From: Actinomadura luteofluorescens
GTDB taxonomy: Bacteria; Actinomycetota; Actinomycetes; Streptosporangiales; Streptosporangiaceae
NCBI RefSeq assembly: GCF_013409365.1
Contig: NZ_JACCBA010000001.1
Coordinates: forward strand, 4,278,001 to 4,342,000
Direction of reading: 5' to 3'
DNA length: 64,000 bases
Shown: piece after piece, positions 27,471 through 34,812 of the stretch
How the letters are laid out: each line of letters starts with the position of its first letter
Numbering within the stretch: the stretch's first letter is position 1
Notes under the pieces: generated by a model
The model's input: only the letters and a program-made list of their open reading frames with translations
What the model was told of the DNA's origin: nothing
The model's database searches: none
Made by a program: the position numbers and the translations under genes

Positions 27471-28110
27471 ATGAGCAAGCGACCGGGGCAGCGGCGAGGA
27501 CTCGATCTACAGGGACGGCGACCGTTGGCGGGGGCAATCCATCTCGGCTATGCCGAGAGGAGCCGTCGCGTCCTTAAGAAGGTGTCGGGCCGGACGCGCA
27601 ACGAGGTGGCGGGCAAGCTCCGGAACCTCCGCAAGCTGGTGGACGCCGGGACGGTTCACGATGACAGGTTCACGATTAATGCGTTCTTGGAGTGCTGGTC
27701 GGTTCGCATTCTGCCGGGCACCGTGGCCGAATCGGCGGAAGACGACTACCGCGACACGGTTAGCTTCGGCGACTCCGTGCACAGCAGGCCGAAACCAAGA
27801 TCGCGACTGGTGAGCCGTGGAACGATCACGGGTTGATCTTCGCGAGCGAGGTCGGGACGGCGATGGATCTCAACAACTTCTCGCACACCTTCTCCAAGCT
27901 GGCCAAGCGCGCGGGACTCGGCCACTGGCACCCGCATGGGCGGCACTCGGGGGCCTCGTTGATGCCGTTCAAGGGACGCCGCTGCACATGGTCTCTGAGA
28001 TCCTCGGGCACACGTCGATCGCGACCACCAAGCACGTCTGTGGGCGTCTGCTCGTCGCCGACAAGCGGGCGACGGCTGAGGCCATGAGCGGCGCCCTCTC
28101 CGGGGCCTGA
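27471..28110 (+). pseudogene. Tyrosine recombinase (integrase), degraded
   Basis: The first ~90 residues (GRTRNEVAGKLRNLRKLVDAG, then an arm-binding-like SAM segment) are integrase N-terminal. The frame then jumps to the C-terminal catalytic part (from about 27820), so most of the core including the first catalytic Arg is deleted. The C-terminal part is frameshifted near 27970: the upstream frame gives HWHPHGRHSGASL (the usual HxLRHS box damaged), the next frame gives PLHMVSEILGHTSIATTKHV. The catalytic Tyr of the TTKHVYG box is replaced by Cys (TTKHVCGRL). Clearly non-functional. Confidence 0.85.
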
Positions 28111-28152
28111 TCGAATCCCGTGGCTCCCAACATGGCTCCCATGGCGCACGCA

Positions 28153-28184
28153 AGAGGCCCCTTCCATGACTGGAAGGGGCCTCT
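28153..28184 (-). terminator. tRNA-Arg terminator
   Basis: AGAGGCCCCTTCCA, loop TGAC, TGGAAGGGGCCTCT: perfect 14-bp arms immediately downstream of the minus-strand tRNA-Arg. Confidence 0.7.
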
Positions 28185-28191
28185 GAGCTGG

Positions 28192-28264
28192 TGCACCCGA
28201 AGGGATTCGAACCCCTAACCTTCTGATCCGTAGTCAGATGCTCTATCCGTTGAGCTACGGGTGC
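28192..28264 (-). tRNA. tRNA-Arg (anticodon ACG)
   Basis: The minus strand reads GCACCCG ... CGGGTGC plus discriminator A, a 7-bp acceptor stem. The anticodon loop CTACGGA sits in a TCTGA/TCAGA stem, giving anticodon ACG, and GGTTCGAATCC is the T-arm. 73 nt; CCA not encoded. A perfect terminator hairpin follows, and it served as an integration site. Confidence 0.97.
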
Positions 28265-28452
28265 CTGCCGGAAGTACTGTACCGGCTCCGGGGACCTGAC
28301 CGCGAATCGGTTGACGGATGCGACTGGGCCGCAGTGTGACTTGAGTCACGGAACCCTTGGTGGGGTAGGTACGCCAAAGGGAGGATTAAGGCGGGTGTGA
28401 CCTGGGAGGGTGTAGCCCGTCCGAAAGCCCGACCCCCTGAAGGAGAATCCCC

Positions 28453-28884
28453 ATGCGCATGTCCGCCACCAAGCTGGTCGGCGTCCTCGCCGTCGGTGGA
28501 CTGATGCTCGGTTCCACGGGCTGTGGCGCGGTCGACGCCATCGCCGGCGGGAAGAAGAAGACCGCCTGCAAGAACATCGAGACGGAGCTGCGGAGCTTCT
28601 CCACCAGCGGCATGTCGATGTCGTCGCCCAGCGGTGCCTCGGCCACCGCGCAGAAGTTCGCGGACACGGCCTCCAAGGTGCGGTCCGAGGGACAGAGCGC
28701 CGGCGGGGACGTCGAGACCGCCGCGACCGCGTTCGCGGGCGACCTCGACGAGACCGCGTCGATGCTGCGGCAGGTGCAGTCCGGCAGCACGACCCCGCGC
28801 CAGCCCGACCTCGCGGGCATGCGGCAGCACGGCAACGACCTCGCCGAGGCCTGCGGATTCACCGGGTTCCGGCTCGGCGGCTGA
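28453..28884 (+). CDS. Small lipoprotein
   Basis: 143 aa. N-terminal lipoprotein signal with lipobox LGSTGCG (Cys near residue 24), after a hydrophobic core. The mature part is Ser/Ala/Thr-rich and mostly helical, with two further Cys (TACKN and EACGF) that could pair. AAGGAG lies at good spacing before the ATG. Surface-anchored; function unknown. It sits between tRNA-Arg and tRNA-Ser. Confidence 0.85.
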   Translation: MRMSATKLVGVLAVGGLMLGSTGCGAVDAIAGGKKKTACKNIETELRSFSTSGMSMSSPSGASATAQKFADTASKVRSEGQSAGGDVETAATAFAGDLDETASMLRQVQSGSTTPRQPDLAGMRQHGNDLAEACGFTGFRLGG

Positions 28885-28970
28885 CGACCGGCGCGATCCG
28901 CTCCCGCGGCCCCGGGAGCGCGGCGCTAGGACGTGTTTCCAACTATGCTGTCGGAGCCGCGGGTCAGACT

Positions 28971-29000
28971 TTGCCGGTTGGCTCGCCGAACCGGTAACCT
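28971..29000 (+). promoter_or_regulatory. Probable promoter of tRNA-Ser
   Basis: TTGCCG (28971-28976), an 18-base spacer and TAACCT (28995-29000), 21 bases before the tRNA-Ser 5' end. The spacer contains CCGGTT...AACCGG symmetry. Confidence 0.45.
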
Positions 29001-29021
29001 GTCCTGGGCCTGACGGCTCCT

Positions 29022-29110
29022 GGAGGATTCGCCTAGTCCGGTCTATGGCGCCGCACTGCTAATGCGGTTTGGGTGCAAGCCCATCCGGGGTTCAAATCCC
29101 CGATCCTCCG
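29022..29110 (+). tRNA. tRNA-Ser (anticodon GCT)
   Basis: GGAGGAT pairs with ATCCTCC, discriminator G. The anticodon loop CTGCTAA lies in a CCGCA/TGCGG stem, giving GCT; a long variable arm (class II) precedes GGTTCAAATCC. 89 nt, CCA not encoded. The last 57 bases are duplicated at 42053, marking this gene as the attachment site of the 13-kb island. Confidence 0.97.
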
Positions 29111-29112
29111 CC
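29054..29112. repeat. Left attachment repeat of the island
   Basis: 59 bases identical to 42053-42111, starting at the tRNA-Ser anticodon loop and running to two bases past the tRNA. This is the direct repeat expected at the ends of a tRNA-integrated element; the complete tRNA is kept at this end. Confidence 0.9.
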
Positions 29113-29120
29113 CACTGACC

Positions 29121-29160
29121 AGGGACTTCGTCCAAGATTGCGATCTTGAGCGAAGTCCCT
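29121..29160. terminator. Long hairpin after tRNA-Ser, probably bidirectional terminator
   Basis: AGGGACTTCG and CAAGAT pair with ATCTTG and CGAAGTCCCT around a TGCG loop. It can end both the tRNA transcript and the convergent integrase transcript. An identical copy is at 42121-42160. Confidence 0.65.
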
Positions 29161-29273
29161 GTCGCGTTCCAGATGTCCGTTTCTCCTGGCCTGGTGTGCA
29201 CATGGTGTGCACGGGAGGTCGGCGGAGTGCCTTCGTGGCCGGACGATGCGAGTGCTGACCGACTCGGCTTTGA

Positions 29274-30165
29274 TTACCCTGCGTGTTGGCCGCGCCGGTT
29301 GCGTCGGTCCGCAAGCGAGATCACGTTGGCGGCGTCAGGTGTGCTTTGCCGCGTCCTACGAGGGACGACCGCAGCCACCGCCTCGGCGGCTGCCCGGGAC
29401 ACCTCGGGGAGCACCGACGTGTAGGTGTCGGCGGTGAAGGAGTGGCGGGCGTGGCCGAGAGTCTCGCTGATCACTTTCATGTTGACGTTGCCGAGCAGGG
29501 CGAGCGTCGCGGCTCCGTGCCGTAGGTCGTGGAAGCGGATCGGCGGCAGCGGCTCACCTCCCGTCGCCACCTGGACGGCGCGAACAGAGATCCGGTGGTG
29601 ACGAGCGATCCTGTCGATGGCCCAGCCCTCCACGGAGTGCTTGGCCTGGACGAGGGCGTACTTCCTGATCAAGTCTTCGAACCGTGTGGAGATCCACTGG
29701 GGACGGAGCCGTGCCCCGTCCTCGCGAGTGAAGACCCGTCCGGAGTCCGCCCACACCTCGGGGCCAGCGGCGGATTTTTCTCGTTCCTGAACGGCCCGCC
29801 AGTCCAGCAGTACCGAGATGGTCGCCTCGTCCAGCGCCACGGTGCGCTCGCCGGCCTCGGACTTGGTGTCGTCGTACTCGTCGGCCTGGCTCTCGGAACC
29901 AGGACGCGTCTCACGGACTGTCAGCGTGCCCGCACCCTGGAGGTCGGTGTCCGCCCAGGCCAGTCCCGCGACCTCGGCACGACGCAGCCCACGGAAGGCG
30001 ACCAGGTGGAAGAGGGCGTACAACCGCTCGTCCACGATGAAGTCGAGGAAAGCGCCCGTCTGGGCGGGCGTCCAGACCATCACCGGCCCAGGTACCTTGC
30101 CGGTCTCCTGCCACCGCTGGACGCGTTCGGTCGTCCAGACGAGCGGCTTCGCCCGCCTCCCCAGT
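29274..30165 (-). pseudogene. Tyrosine recombinase (integrase), N-terminally truncated
   Basis: The C-terminal catalytic domain is intact: RGLRRAEVAGLAW (first Arg), HDLRHGAATLALLG (HxxR box), LGHARHSFTADTYTSVLP (His and the nucleophile Tyr). The frame begins at about LGRRAKPLVWT near 30164, where it abuts an unrelated HTH gene fragment; the arm-binding and most of the core-binding region are missing. The open frame continues upstream only as an out-of-frame reading of the HTH gene. Integrase of the flanking island; probably inactive as it stands. Confidence 0.82.
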
Positions 30166-30507
30166 TGGATTCGGGCTGAAGGCGAAGGAACCGGCTGGGG
30201 CGAGGCCGAGCAGGAGCCGGGCTTGATCGGGGAGTTGCAGGCCGTCTGCGATACGGGTGAGTACCTCGATGTCGGAGACGCGGCCCTGGCGAGTACCCCG
30301 CACCCAGTTGCAGATGTCAGAGCGATCATGCTGGGTGAGCAGGGCCAGTTGAGTCTGTGTGCACTCGGCGAACTGATCGAGGAAGAGCCGGAAAAGCCGA
30401 CCGACATCACGGCGGGTGAGGGCGTGCGCGACGTCTTCTCGGCACCAGAAACCCACGGGGACCGATCCGGGGTCGAAGTACCTACGCCTGGTCACGTCGC
30501 TATTCAT
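30166..30507 (-). pseudogene. XRE-type HTH regulator, C-terminally truncated
   Basis: Starting at 30507, about 110 residues match the N-terminal part of actinobacterial XRE-like regulators: WCREDVAHALTRRDVGRLFR, then a helix-turn-helix TQLALLTQHDRSDICNWVRG and IEVLTRIADGLQLPDQARLL. After SFAFSPNP (about 30165) homology ends and the integrase reading begins in another frame. A deletion or recombination between the two genes explains the junction. The N-terminal HTH could still be expressed. Confidence 0.72.
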
Positions 30508-30703
30508 CCTTGACTCGCCGAAGACCCCCTGTCAGAGGGTAGCGGCGCGCAAGCCGCAAGCCATGGCGATCAGCGAGACGAGTCCGTGGGTCGGTCCCAC
30601 GGGAGCAAACCACGGCTTCGTTCACTGTTCCGATCTCGCCGAGGGACACAAGGCGTAGCCCGACAGCTCCGCCGATCGGAGCGGAGCGGGAAGGGAGATT
30701 CCA

Positions 30704-30826
30704 GTGGACAACAGCAAGGCAGGCGGCCTGGTGGTGGCCGTGGAGAAGATTGTCGCGGCGCGTGGCCGCGCCACCCAGCCGTCCGACGGTGGGTCCACCG
30801 GCAAGTCCGACCTCAACGACGGCTGA
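30704..30826 (+). CDS. 40-aa peptide, candidate RiPP precursor
   Basis: GTG at 30704 behind AAGGGAG with 6-base spacing; stop at 30824-30826. The product begins MDNSKAGGLVVAVEKIVAAR (amphipathic, leader-like) and ends with a Gly/Ser/Asp-rich tail (SDGGSTGKSDLNDG). It stops nine bases before the GTG of a JmjC oxygenase gene, which is followed by two more overlapping enzyme genes. A tiny gene leading an operon of tailoring-type enzymes is the usual layout for ribosomally made, modified peptides. I do not recognise the family; the precursor role is inferred from context. Confidence 0.65.
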   Translation: MDNSKAGGLVVAVEKIVAARGRATQPSDGGSTGKSDLNDG

Positions 30827-30835
30827 TCGACGATC

Positions 30836-32023
30836 GTGATCGACTTGATCGTCGAGGTTCTGGGCGGGGACCGGTTCCTCGCTCAGGACCTGGGCCGCGC
30901 CCACCGGGTCTATCCCGCATCGTCCGCCGACCGAGACCGGTTCGCCGGTCTGCTGGCTTGGGCGGCACTGAACCAACTCCTTGACACTCATCGGCTGGAG
31001 CCGCCGCGTCTTCGGCTGTCCGCCGACGGTGCCACCATCCCGGCGTCGGAGTACTGCCAGCGCCGGACGTACCGGCGTATGCCGCCGTGGGAAGCTCCGC
31101 AGCCGCATCTCGTCGCTGAGCAGCTCCGCAACGGCGCGACGCTGGTTCTGGATGCGATCGAGGAAATGCATCCGCCGATTGGTGCCATGGTGAGCACGCT
31201 CGAGCGCCATCTCCGGACGGGCGTGCAGGTCAACGCCTATGCTTCTTGGACGGCGCGAGAAGGCTTCGGCGTCCACTGGGACGACCACGACGTCATCGTC
31301 CTCCAGGTATCGGGAGCCAAAGGCTGGCGGATCTACGGCCCCACCCGTCCCGCTCCGCTGTATCGAGACGTCGAGTTCGACGACACACCACCCGAGCATC
31401 CGATCGATGAGTTCGTCCTCCAGGCCGGGGACGCCTTGCATGTCCCGCGCGGTTGGTGGCACGCCGCTGCCGTGTCCACCGGACAGCACTCGCTCCACCT
31501 GACCTGCGGGCTGGGCACGCACACCGGGGTCGACCTGCTGTCATGGGTGGTGGACGAGCTACGTGCGCAGCCATCCGTCCGCGCCGACCTCCCGCGCCGG
31601 GCCGGCCCGGACGCCCAGGCGGTCTGGTGCCATGAGATGAGCAAGCTGCTGGTCGAACGCCTCAACGACCCTTCGATGATCGATGCATATTTGGCCGCGC
31701 GTGATGCCGCCTCCGGGGCTCGCGGCGGCTTCTCGTTGCCACACGCGGTGCACGAGCGGCTCAAGGACGACCCCGATCTACTCGTCCGGCTCGTGACGTC
31801 CCGGGCCGTCCTGCACCGCACCGAGCAGACCCTGACCTTGGAGGCCGCCGGCCAACGCTGGACACTCGCATCTCAAGCGACCCCGCTCCTGGATGCGCTC
31901 ATCTCCGGACGGCCGGCCACGCTCAGCACTCTGGCCCAGGCCGCGAACGTCACCACCGACCAAGCCGTCGACCTGCTCGACCAGTTGTTGCGCAGCGGGA
32001 TCATCGCCGTGGGCGAAGCATGA
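30836..32023 (+). CDS. JmjC/cupin-8 Fe(II)/2-oxoglutarate oxygenase (ROX-like)
   Basis: 395 aa. The JmjC metal triad is visible: His147 and Asp149 in FGVHWDDHDV and His209 in LHVPRGWWHAAAV; SGAKGWRIYGP is typical of ribosomal-oxygenase-like hydroxylases (YcfD/NO66 type). A C-terminal helical region and a small winged-helix-like domain (about 325-392, LSTLAQAANVTTDQAVDLLD) match the ROX layout and could bind a peptide. Members hydroxylate protein side chains (Arg or His). Here the likeliest target is the adjacent 40-aa peptide or a ribosomal protein. Its stop overlaps the reductase start. Confidence 0.85.
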   Translation: MIDLIVEVLGGDRFLAQDLGRAHRVYPASSADRDRFAGLLAWAALNQLLDTHRLEPPRLRLSADGATIPASEYCQRRTYRRMPPWEAPQPHLVAEQLRNGATLVLDAIEEMHPPIGAMVSTLERHLRTGVQVNAYASWTAREGFGVHWDDHDVIVLQVSGAKGWRIYGPTRPAPLYRDVEFDDTPPEHPIDEFVLQAGDALHVPRGWWHAAAVSTGQHSLHLTCGLGTHTGVDLLSWVVDELRAQPSVRADLPRRAGPDAQAVWCHEMSKLLVERLNDPSMIDAYLAARDAASGARGGFSLPHAVHERLKDDPDLLVRLVTSRAVLHRTEQTLTLEAAGQRWTLASQATPLLDALISGRPATLSTLAQAANVTTDQAVDLLDQLLRSGIIAVGEA

Positions 32024-32928
32024 TGACGGTCCTCGGCCTGGGCACCTACCGATGCCGCGACGTGACCGCCGCCGCCCGCGCCGCCATCGCGGCGGGAGTC
32101 ACCGTCATCGACACCGCGCCTGTCTACGCGCGAGGCAGCGCACATGCTCAATTGGCCGGTCTGCTACCCGACCGACCTGGGCTGCGCATCTCCACCAAGG
32201 CGGGCCACATGACCCGACACCAAGCCCAGGCCGCTCGACAGGCGGGCCTCATCACCTCCGAAGAGGCTGCCGCCTGCCACTCCATAGCGCCCGCCTACCT
32301 TCGACATCGCATCACCGCCAACATCACCGAGGTGGGCCGCGGCCGACTCGATCTGCTGTACCTGCACAACCCCGAACACGGCGCCCACGGAGACCGAAGC
32401 CGACTACTCAAGCGGATCACCCAAGCCTTCACGATCTTCGAGGAAGCCGCCCACCAAGGCGACATCGCCGGCTACGGCATCGCCACCTGGAGCGGCTTCA
32501 CCAGCGGCGCCTTCACCGTTCAAGGCCTCGTCACCGCAGCGCGACGAGCGGCGGGTAGCACCCGAACCCATCTGCGGGCGATCCAACTACCCGTCAACCT
32601 CATCGAACTCACACCCGTTGCCCAAGCCCTCCACGGCGCCGGTCCCGTGGCGGAGGCCTCCGGGGCCGGTCTGGAGGTGTGGGCCTCTGCCCCACTGAAC
32701 GGCGGCGAACTCATCGAGCTGGTCACTTCCGACCTGGCCGAGTTCATCAGGCCCGGGTCCTCCCGGGTCGTCGCGACGCTCGCGGTAGTGGCCTCCACGC
32801 CTGGACTCACCGGAGCCCTGCTTTCGGCGTCAACTGCGGCACACTGGCGAGAAGCACTCAACGCCTTCCAGCGTCCAGCCATTCAACTCCCGCATCTCCA
32901 GGACATCTGCCGTGTTCTTCGAGCCTGA
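32020..32928 (+). CDS. Aldo/keto reductase
   Basis: 302 aa, TIM-barrel AKR. The catalytic tetrad is readable: Asp31 and Tyr36 in IDTAPVYARGS, Lys60 in RISTKAG, His116 in LLYLHNPE. The C-terminal cofactor loop is short and atypical. It begins inside the stop of the JmjC gene (ATGATGA) and its 3' end overlaps the next gene, so all are one transcript. It could reduce or dehydrogenate a carbonyl/alcohol on the modified peptide; that role is inferred. Confidence 0.85.
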   Translation: MMTVLGLGTYRCRDVTAAARAAIAAGVTVIDTAPVYARGSAHAQLAGLLPDRPGLRISTKAGHMTRHQAQAARQAGLITSEEAAACHSIAPAYLRHRITANITEVGRGRLDLLYLHNPEHGAHGDRSRLLKRITQAFTIFEEAAHQGDIAGYGIATWSGFTSGAFTVQGLVTAARRAAGSTRTHLRAIQLPVNLIELTPVAQALHGAGPVAEASGAGLEVWASAPLNGGELIELVTSDLAEFIRPGSSRVVATLAVVASTPGLTGALLSASTAAHWREALNAFQRPAIQLPHLQDICRVLRA

Positions 32929-33778
32929 CGATCCCGACATCCGCGAACGGATGCACGCCGCCTTCGCCGGCGCGACGATCCGGCTCGACTGCGCACCCAG
33001 CCACGGCGCAACCGAAACCTGGGGCCATAGCGGAAGGACCATCGGCGCCCCCGTCACAACGTCCTCCGAAAACGCCTGGCTCCGAGTGCTCGAAGCACCA
33101 GTCGGTAAGGAGGGCGGAAAGTTGTGGACCGGCACTCAAGAAGCCGCTGCCACACTTCCGAGAGAGATCCCACGCCCCCGGCTGCTGGCTTCAGCCGACT
33201 GGGTCAACGAGGGGTATGCCTACCGAGCCGAGCTCAGCACCTACGTAACGGCGCCCGTCTGCTCCCCGACTCCGGACCTCACCCAGCACATCGCCCTGCC
33301 CGACGCATGGTGGTCCCGATTGCAGCGGGCTACGAGCACGGTCGCCGCCACACCGGTTCCGGACAACCGCCCACGCGTCATCAGCCAGGACTACGTACAC
33401 CGCACCATCCCTCGCTATCTCGGCGAAGCAGGCGTCGACACCACCGTCCACCACTGGACCCTCGCCCACGGCGACCTCCACTGGGCCAACCTCACCAGTC
33501 CGGAACTGACCATCCTCGACTGGGAAGGCTTCGGCCCGGCCCCCCACGGATTCGACGCCGCCCACCTATACGCCTACACCCTTCCCGTCCCAGAACTGGC
33601 CGCCCGTATCCGCGACACCTTCGCCGACGTCCTGGCAACACGCGAGGGGCGGCTCGCCGAACTCACGGTCGCAGCCATCCTCCTTCAGGCCGCCGACCGC
33701 GACCCCATCCACGCCCGGCTCGCCCCTCAAGTCCGAGCACATGCACAGTGGCTGCTGAAGCACCATCGCGATTCCTGA
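32912..33778 (+). CDS. APH-fold phosphotransferase
   Basis: 288 aa from the GTG at 32912. The kinase catalytic motifs are AHGDLHWANL (Asp188, Asn193) and the metal-binding ILDWEGFG (Asp203), diagnostic of the aminoglycoside/choline kinase superfamily. The N-lobe is small and poorly conserved. It could phosphorylate a small molecule or the product of the upstream operon genes; APH-like enzymes occur in some RiPP clusters (for example thioviridamide type). Last gene of the four-gene operon. Confidence 0.83.
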   Translation: MFFEPDDPDIRERMHAAFAGATIRLDCAPSHGATETWGHSGRTIGAPVTTSSENAWLRVLEAPVGKEGGKLWTGTQEAAATLPREIPRPRLLASADWVNEGYAYRAELSTYVTAPVCSPTPDLTQHIALPDAWWSRLQRATSTVAATPVPDNRPRVISQDYVHRTIPRYLGEAGVDTTVHHWTLAHGDLHWANLTSPELTILDWEGFGPAPHGFDAAHLYAYTLPVPELAARIRDTFADVLATREGRLAELTVAAILLQAADRDPIHARLAPQVRAHAQWLLKHHRDS

Positions 33779-33893
33779 GTTCCCTGAACGCTGCAGCGCG
33801 AGCGAGGACGAGCGACGCGTCCTCACTGCTTCGTGGAGGCCCGGCTGCGGGTCACCGACGTATGGGAGGGAACGCCCATCACGCAGGGCGCGC

Positions 33894-34285
33894 ATGAGGC
33901 GCTGTTCCGCCAGTGGGCGGCGCTGCGTCTGGGACACCAGCACCGGCGATCAACTGGTCGTCCTCGACGCCCACGAGGCCCGCGTCGCCGGCGTGGCCTG
34001 GTCACCCGACGGCTTCATGATCGCCACTGCGTCCTACGACCGCACCGTCCGTCTGTGGGCGGGAAGGACCTACGCCGAGATCGGCGTCCATCGCGGCCCG
34101 GTCGTCTCCGTCACTGGACTCCGGACAGCCAGACCGTCATATCCGCCTCCTTCGACGGCACCGCCCGGCTCTGGCCCTTCGACGTCGACCTCGACGCCTT
34201 GAAATCCAAGGCCGGGACCCGCGTGTTCCGCCCCCTTGCGCGAGAAGAACGCCTCGCCCACCTGCTCCCCGAGCCCGATCAGTAG
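33894..34285 (+). pseudogene. WD40-repeat protein fragment, frameshifted
   Basis: VWDTSTGDQLVVLDAHEARV and SYDRTVRLWAG are one-and-a-half WD40 repeats; a frameshift near 34110 moves the continuation to another frame (SQTVISASFDGTARLWPFDV). The tail (TRVFRPLAREERLAHLLPE) is typical for WD40/AAA proteins of actinobacteria. The 5' part is missing. Only a remnant. Confidence 0.72.
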
Positions 34286-34578
34286 ACCTGCTCGACCACC
34301 CGCACGTCCCGATCGACCAGGTACTCGGACGGGTCCAGCCCCATCGCCTCCCGCTCCGGCGACGCCCAGTACCGCTGGTTCGCCTCCTCGAACGTCTCCT
34401 CCCCCTCGTACCAGATCACCCACACGAACCGGCTGCGCTCATGATCAAGCCAGGCACCCCCGATCCCGAATCCCAGCTTCAACCGCAGCGGCATCACCGA
34501 CTCCCGCCATCTGGCCGCCCACTCCTCAAGCAGGCCTTCCCTGATCGTGTACGTCCTCAACTGGACGGTCTTCGGCAC
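34279..34578 (-). CDS. NIPSNAP-family protein
   Basis: 99 aa starting MPKTVQLRTYTIREGLLEEW. The ferredoxin-like alpha+beta pattern and FVWVIWYEGEETFEEANQRY match the small NIPSNAP proteins. Its 3' end overlaps the WD40 remnant by seven bases, convergently. Cytosolic; function uncertain. Possibly an older chromosomal or island passenger. Confidence 0.8.
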   Translation of the reverse strand: MPKTVQLRTYTIREGLLEEWAARWRESVMPLRLKLGFGIGGAWLDHERSRFVWVIWYEGEETFEEANQRYWASPEREAMGLDPSEYLVDRDVRVVEQVY

Positions 34579-34812
34579 GATGCCCCCTCTTCCACCTGGA
34601 ATCCGCAGCGTCGGCTAACACCCGCCGCAAAACTCACACAACCATGACCCCGTCCCGTCAGGCATCTCGACCTGCAGCCCTGGCGGGCGCCTCGTGGGCG
34701 GTACCTCCATATCCAGTCCTCTCCCTTCCCAGTGAAGGGCTCATGACTGTCCGGGAGCGGTGTTAGGTTGGCCGCGCCTATCAGCAGCCAGTGCACAGGA
34801 GGAGGAAATCCG

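Larger units (their letters stand above)
26101..28217. mobile_element. Decayed integrative element in tRNA-Arg
   Basis: About 2.1 kb between the partial and the complete tRNA-Arg copies. The tRNA-proximal end holds a tyrosine-recombinase pseudogene pointing toward the tRNA, the usual layout of tRNA-integrating elements. Most cargo is lost or degraded; one intact small gene remains at 26441-26839. The integrase is broken, so the element is presumably immobile. Confidence 0.7.

Noticed and set aside
30704..30826. FxLD or other known lanthipeptide precursor
   Set aside because: No FxLD motif, no Cys, and no LanB, LanM or radical SAM gene nearby; kept only as an unclassified candidate precursor.
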